The notes beneath the pieces are model-generated. The model did no database searches. It worked only from the letters and a program-made list of their open reading frames with translations, and was not told the DNA's origin. A program made the position numbers and the translations under genes. From Amphimedon queenslandica (Eukaryota; Porifera; Demospongiae; Haplosclerida; Niphatidae), in assembly GCF_000090795.2 (NCBI RefSeq), contig NW_003546340.1:27957-91956 (forward strand): a stretch of DNA of 64,000 bases. The letters run 5' to 3'. Below, in pieces: positions 62,451 through 64,000 of the stretch; within the stretch, counting starts at the first letter, position 1; each line of letters begins with the position of its first letter.

Positions 62451-64000
62451 TTAATAAATAAAATAAAAAGTGATACTGCCAAATAAAATAATAAAATGTA
62501 TATATTGCATACAGTGAATAGTCTTCAGTGATTTGAATAGGTCAGTCTCCTTACAGCTGGCAATATAGCACTGAGTGACTCCACTCCTACACTTACAATA
62601 ATAATAGCAATCACGTTTTGAAGTGTTTCTAGCCTCACTTAGTATTCCTTGCAGGTCACAGGTCATTTTATGAAACACAGGAACAAACTTTGACGACAGA
62701 GCCAATGCATCCATCACCCTGAATAATAAACATAAACCAATAATAATAATAATAATAATAGTAATAATAATAACTAACTGTTCACTGCTTAAGTCTCCAT
62801 ACTCATCGCACAACTGAACATAAAAATTCTTTTCTTTGCATTCAATTGTTTTCTCTATCAGATACACTAACTGCTGCCATGGGCAACCGGGGCGATCTAA
62901 AGCAATTATATAATGTGGCATAAGTTTCATTTACTTTGGGCAAATAGCCAAAAATTATCCTGTAATATCAATTTGTAACCGAGTAACATGTACATGTACA
63001 TGTAATTGCATAAAGACCCACTCATTAACGATGTTAGCTGTCTATAAGCTGTATGTGCCTCACTAAACTGCCGATAAATGTTCGTCATGGCAACATAGAC
63101 CCCACCTAGCGACGGAACATCAAACAGTTGCTGAAAGTGACGTATCATTGATAAGACAATGCCCATTTGAGCTGCCTAAAGTGGGAGTGGCTGATACAGG
63201 ATGCACGCTAACGTGTGTGTCTACTGACCTTCTCATTCTCAATGTGAAGGAGCCAGGATTGTAAAATATCCTTCAATTGCTTGCAAGACAATGGAGTCCT
63301 TTTGCTTCCTTTTCTCTTCCTCAAAGCTTTATGAGTCTCGGTACTTCTCAAGCCATTTCTATCACTCTCTATTGCCTCCAATAAATCATTGAATACAACT
63401 TGCAACTCCTGCAACATAGAAGAAAAAGGAAAGAGAAAAGAGAGAGGAAAAAAGTCAAAATAAAAATTAGTTAAGACTTAAGAGTCAATATATATGTATT
63501 AATACGCATACTTTTAATTCATCAATTTCATCCCTCCAGTGTTTTATTTCTTTTGAAGCATTTGCCCACAAAGAAGGACAGAAAAGATTAGAATGAGATG
63601 AGGAATCAACTGCTGATGATATTGCATGAAGATACTAAGAGAGGAATAGCATAAGTGCAGTACATATCTTATAAACATGATTCATGATACTAACAGGATC
63701 AATGTCTTTATACTTCTCAACTTCCCTTTGAAGTGATAAGAGTGTAGGAATAATATCAATTAGTTTATCAACTTTTAAAACAGCACCAATATCCTGTAAT
63801 AGCAATTATACAATACATTTATGTCACCAAGTTATAATAGCTATTATAATGTACATATAGTACAAATGTATTGACTACCTTTAAGTGTTCAATGGCATTA
63901 CGGACATCAACCTCATCAAATTTAGTACAAGATCTAGTAAAAAATACATAAAACTGTGGTCCCAACCTCGCTTAGTCTCACCTGTACTGCTTTATTTCAG
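62451..64000 (-). CDS. CEP70: CEP70-like centrosomal protein, C-terminal part
   Basis: Partial: enters from the right edge. Exons seen in transcript order include ones near 63940-63880, 63795-63698, 63635-63512, 63408-63229, 63175-63022, 62896-62779 and the last 62718-62451. Diagnostic block: SMIRHFQQLFDVPSLGGVY followed by AYRQL matches vertebrate CEP70 (HFQKLFDVPSLNGVY). Downstream, DRPGCPWQQLVYLIEKTIE, EYGDLSSEQ and FVPVFHKMTCDLQGIL follow the CEP70 C terminus. The tail is longer than in vertebrates, with a Cys-rich stretch (CYYYCKCRSGVTQCYIASC) and a hydrophobic end (FIILFGSITFYFIY). CEP70 binds gamma-tubulin and microtubules at the centrosome and basal body. Confidence 0.87.

Overview
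The window is animal nuclear DNA, AT-rich and gene-dense, with short GT-AG introns. The set of neighbours (a SIX1/2 homeobox gene, Fringe, TMEM107, CEP70, PP2A-A, SMG9, CLASRP) and the compact layout with many MITE-like repeats fit a demosponge; Amphimedon queenslandica or a close relative is my inference. There is one assembly gap (41333-41857). Most genes were reconstructed by joining exons by eye, so splice sites are predictions.

Layout. 1-1800: a large foldback repeat and a small palindromic repeat. 1834-14483: a glycosyltransferase block with a Fringe-type enzyme, three GT43 beta-1,3-glucuronosyltransferase genes on +, CLASRP (an SR-rich splicing protein) on +, and a fourth GT43 gene on -. 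14561-24945: a TMX1-like ER thioredoxin whose membrane-segment coding sequence is split by an 8.5 kb intron. 26877-28741: SIX1/2 homeobox gene. 29530-30425: a small TMEM160-like gene. 30601-39147 (-): a secreted mosaic protein with a degenerate trypsin-like domain, about 12 sushi/CCP modules and one Ig-like module. 39518-40752 (-): TMEM107, a ciliary transition-zone protein encoded by five tiny exons. 40890-42696: an inverted-repeat-bounded segment holding a reverse-transcriptase fragment, the gap and the 5' exon of an unknown type II membrane protein. 43018-45828 (-) and 46024-49849 (+): PP2A scaffold subunit A and SMG9, divergent from a 195 bp promoter. 50403-54067 (-): glycerol kinase with a C-terminal membrane anchor. 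54068-62450: repeat-rich and gene-poor. 62451-64000 (-): C-terminal part of CEP70, running off the window.

Themes. The Fringe and GT43 genes point to Golgi glycan building: O-fucose extension on EGF repeats, and glucuronic acid transfer as in the proteoglycan linker. CEP70 and TMEM107 are cilium/centrosome genes; SMG9, PP2A-A and CLASRP are housekeeping RNA or signalling genes. A recurring 185 bp satellite unit centred on a perfect 20 bp palindrome occurs in introns and spacers across the whole window and appears to travel inside a short terminal-repeat element.

Most notable: (i) a GT43 gene with two complete, tandem alternative last exons; (ii) a protease-like domain in which the catalytic His and Ser positions carry Ser and His respectively; (iii) the palindrome-bearing satellite element; (iv) a 361 bp MITE built from CAACATGTTG motifs.
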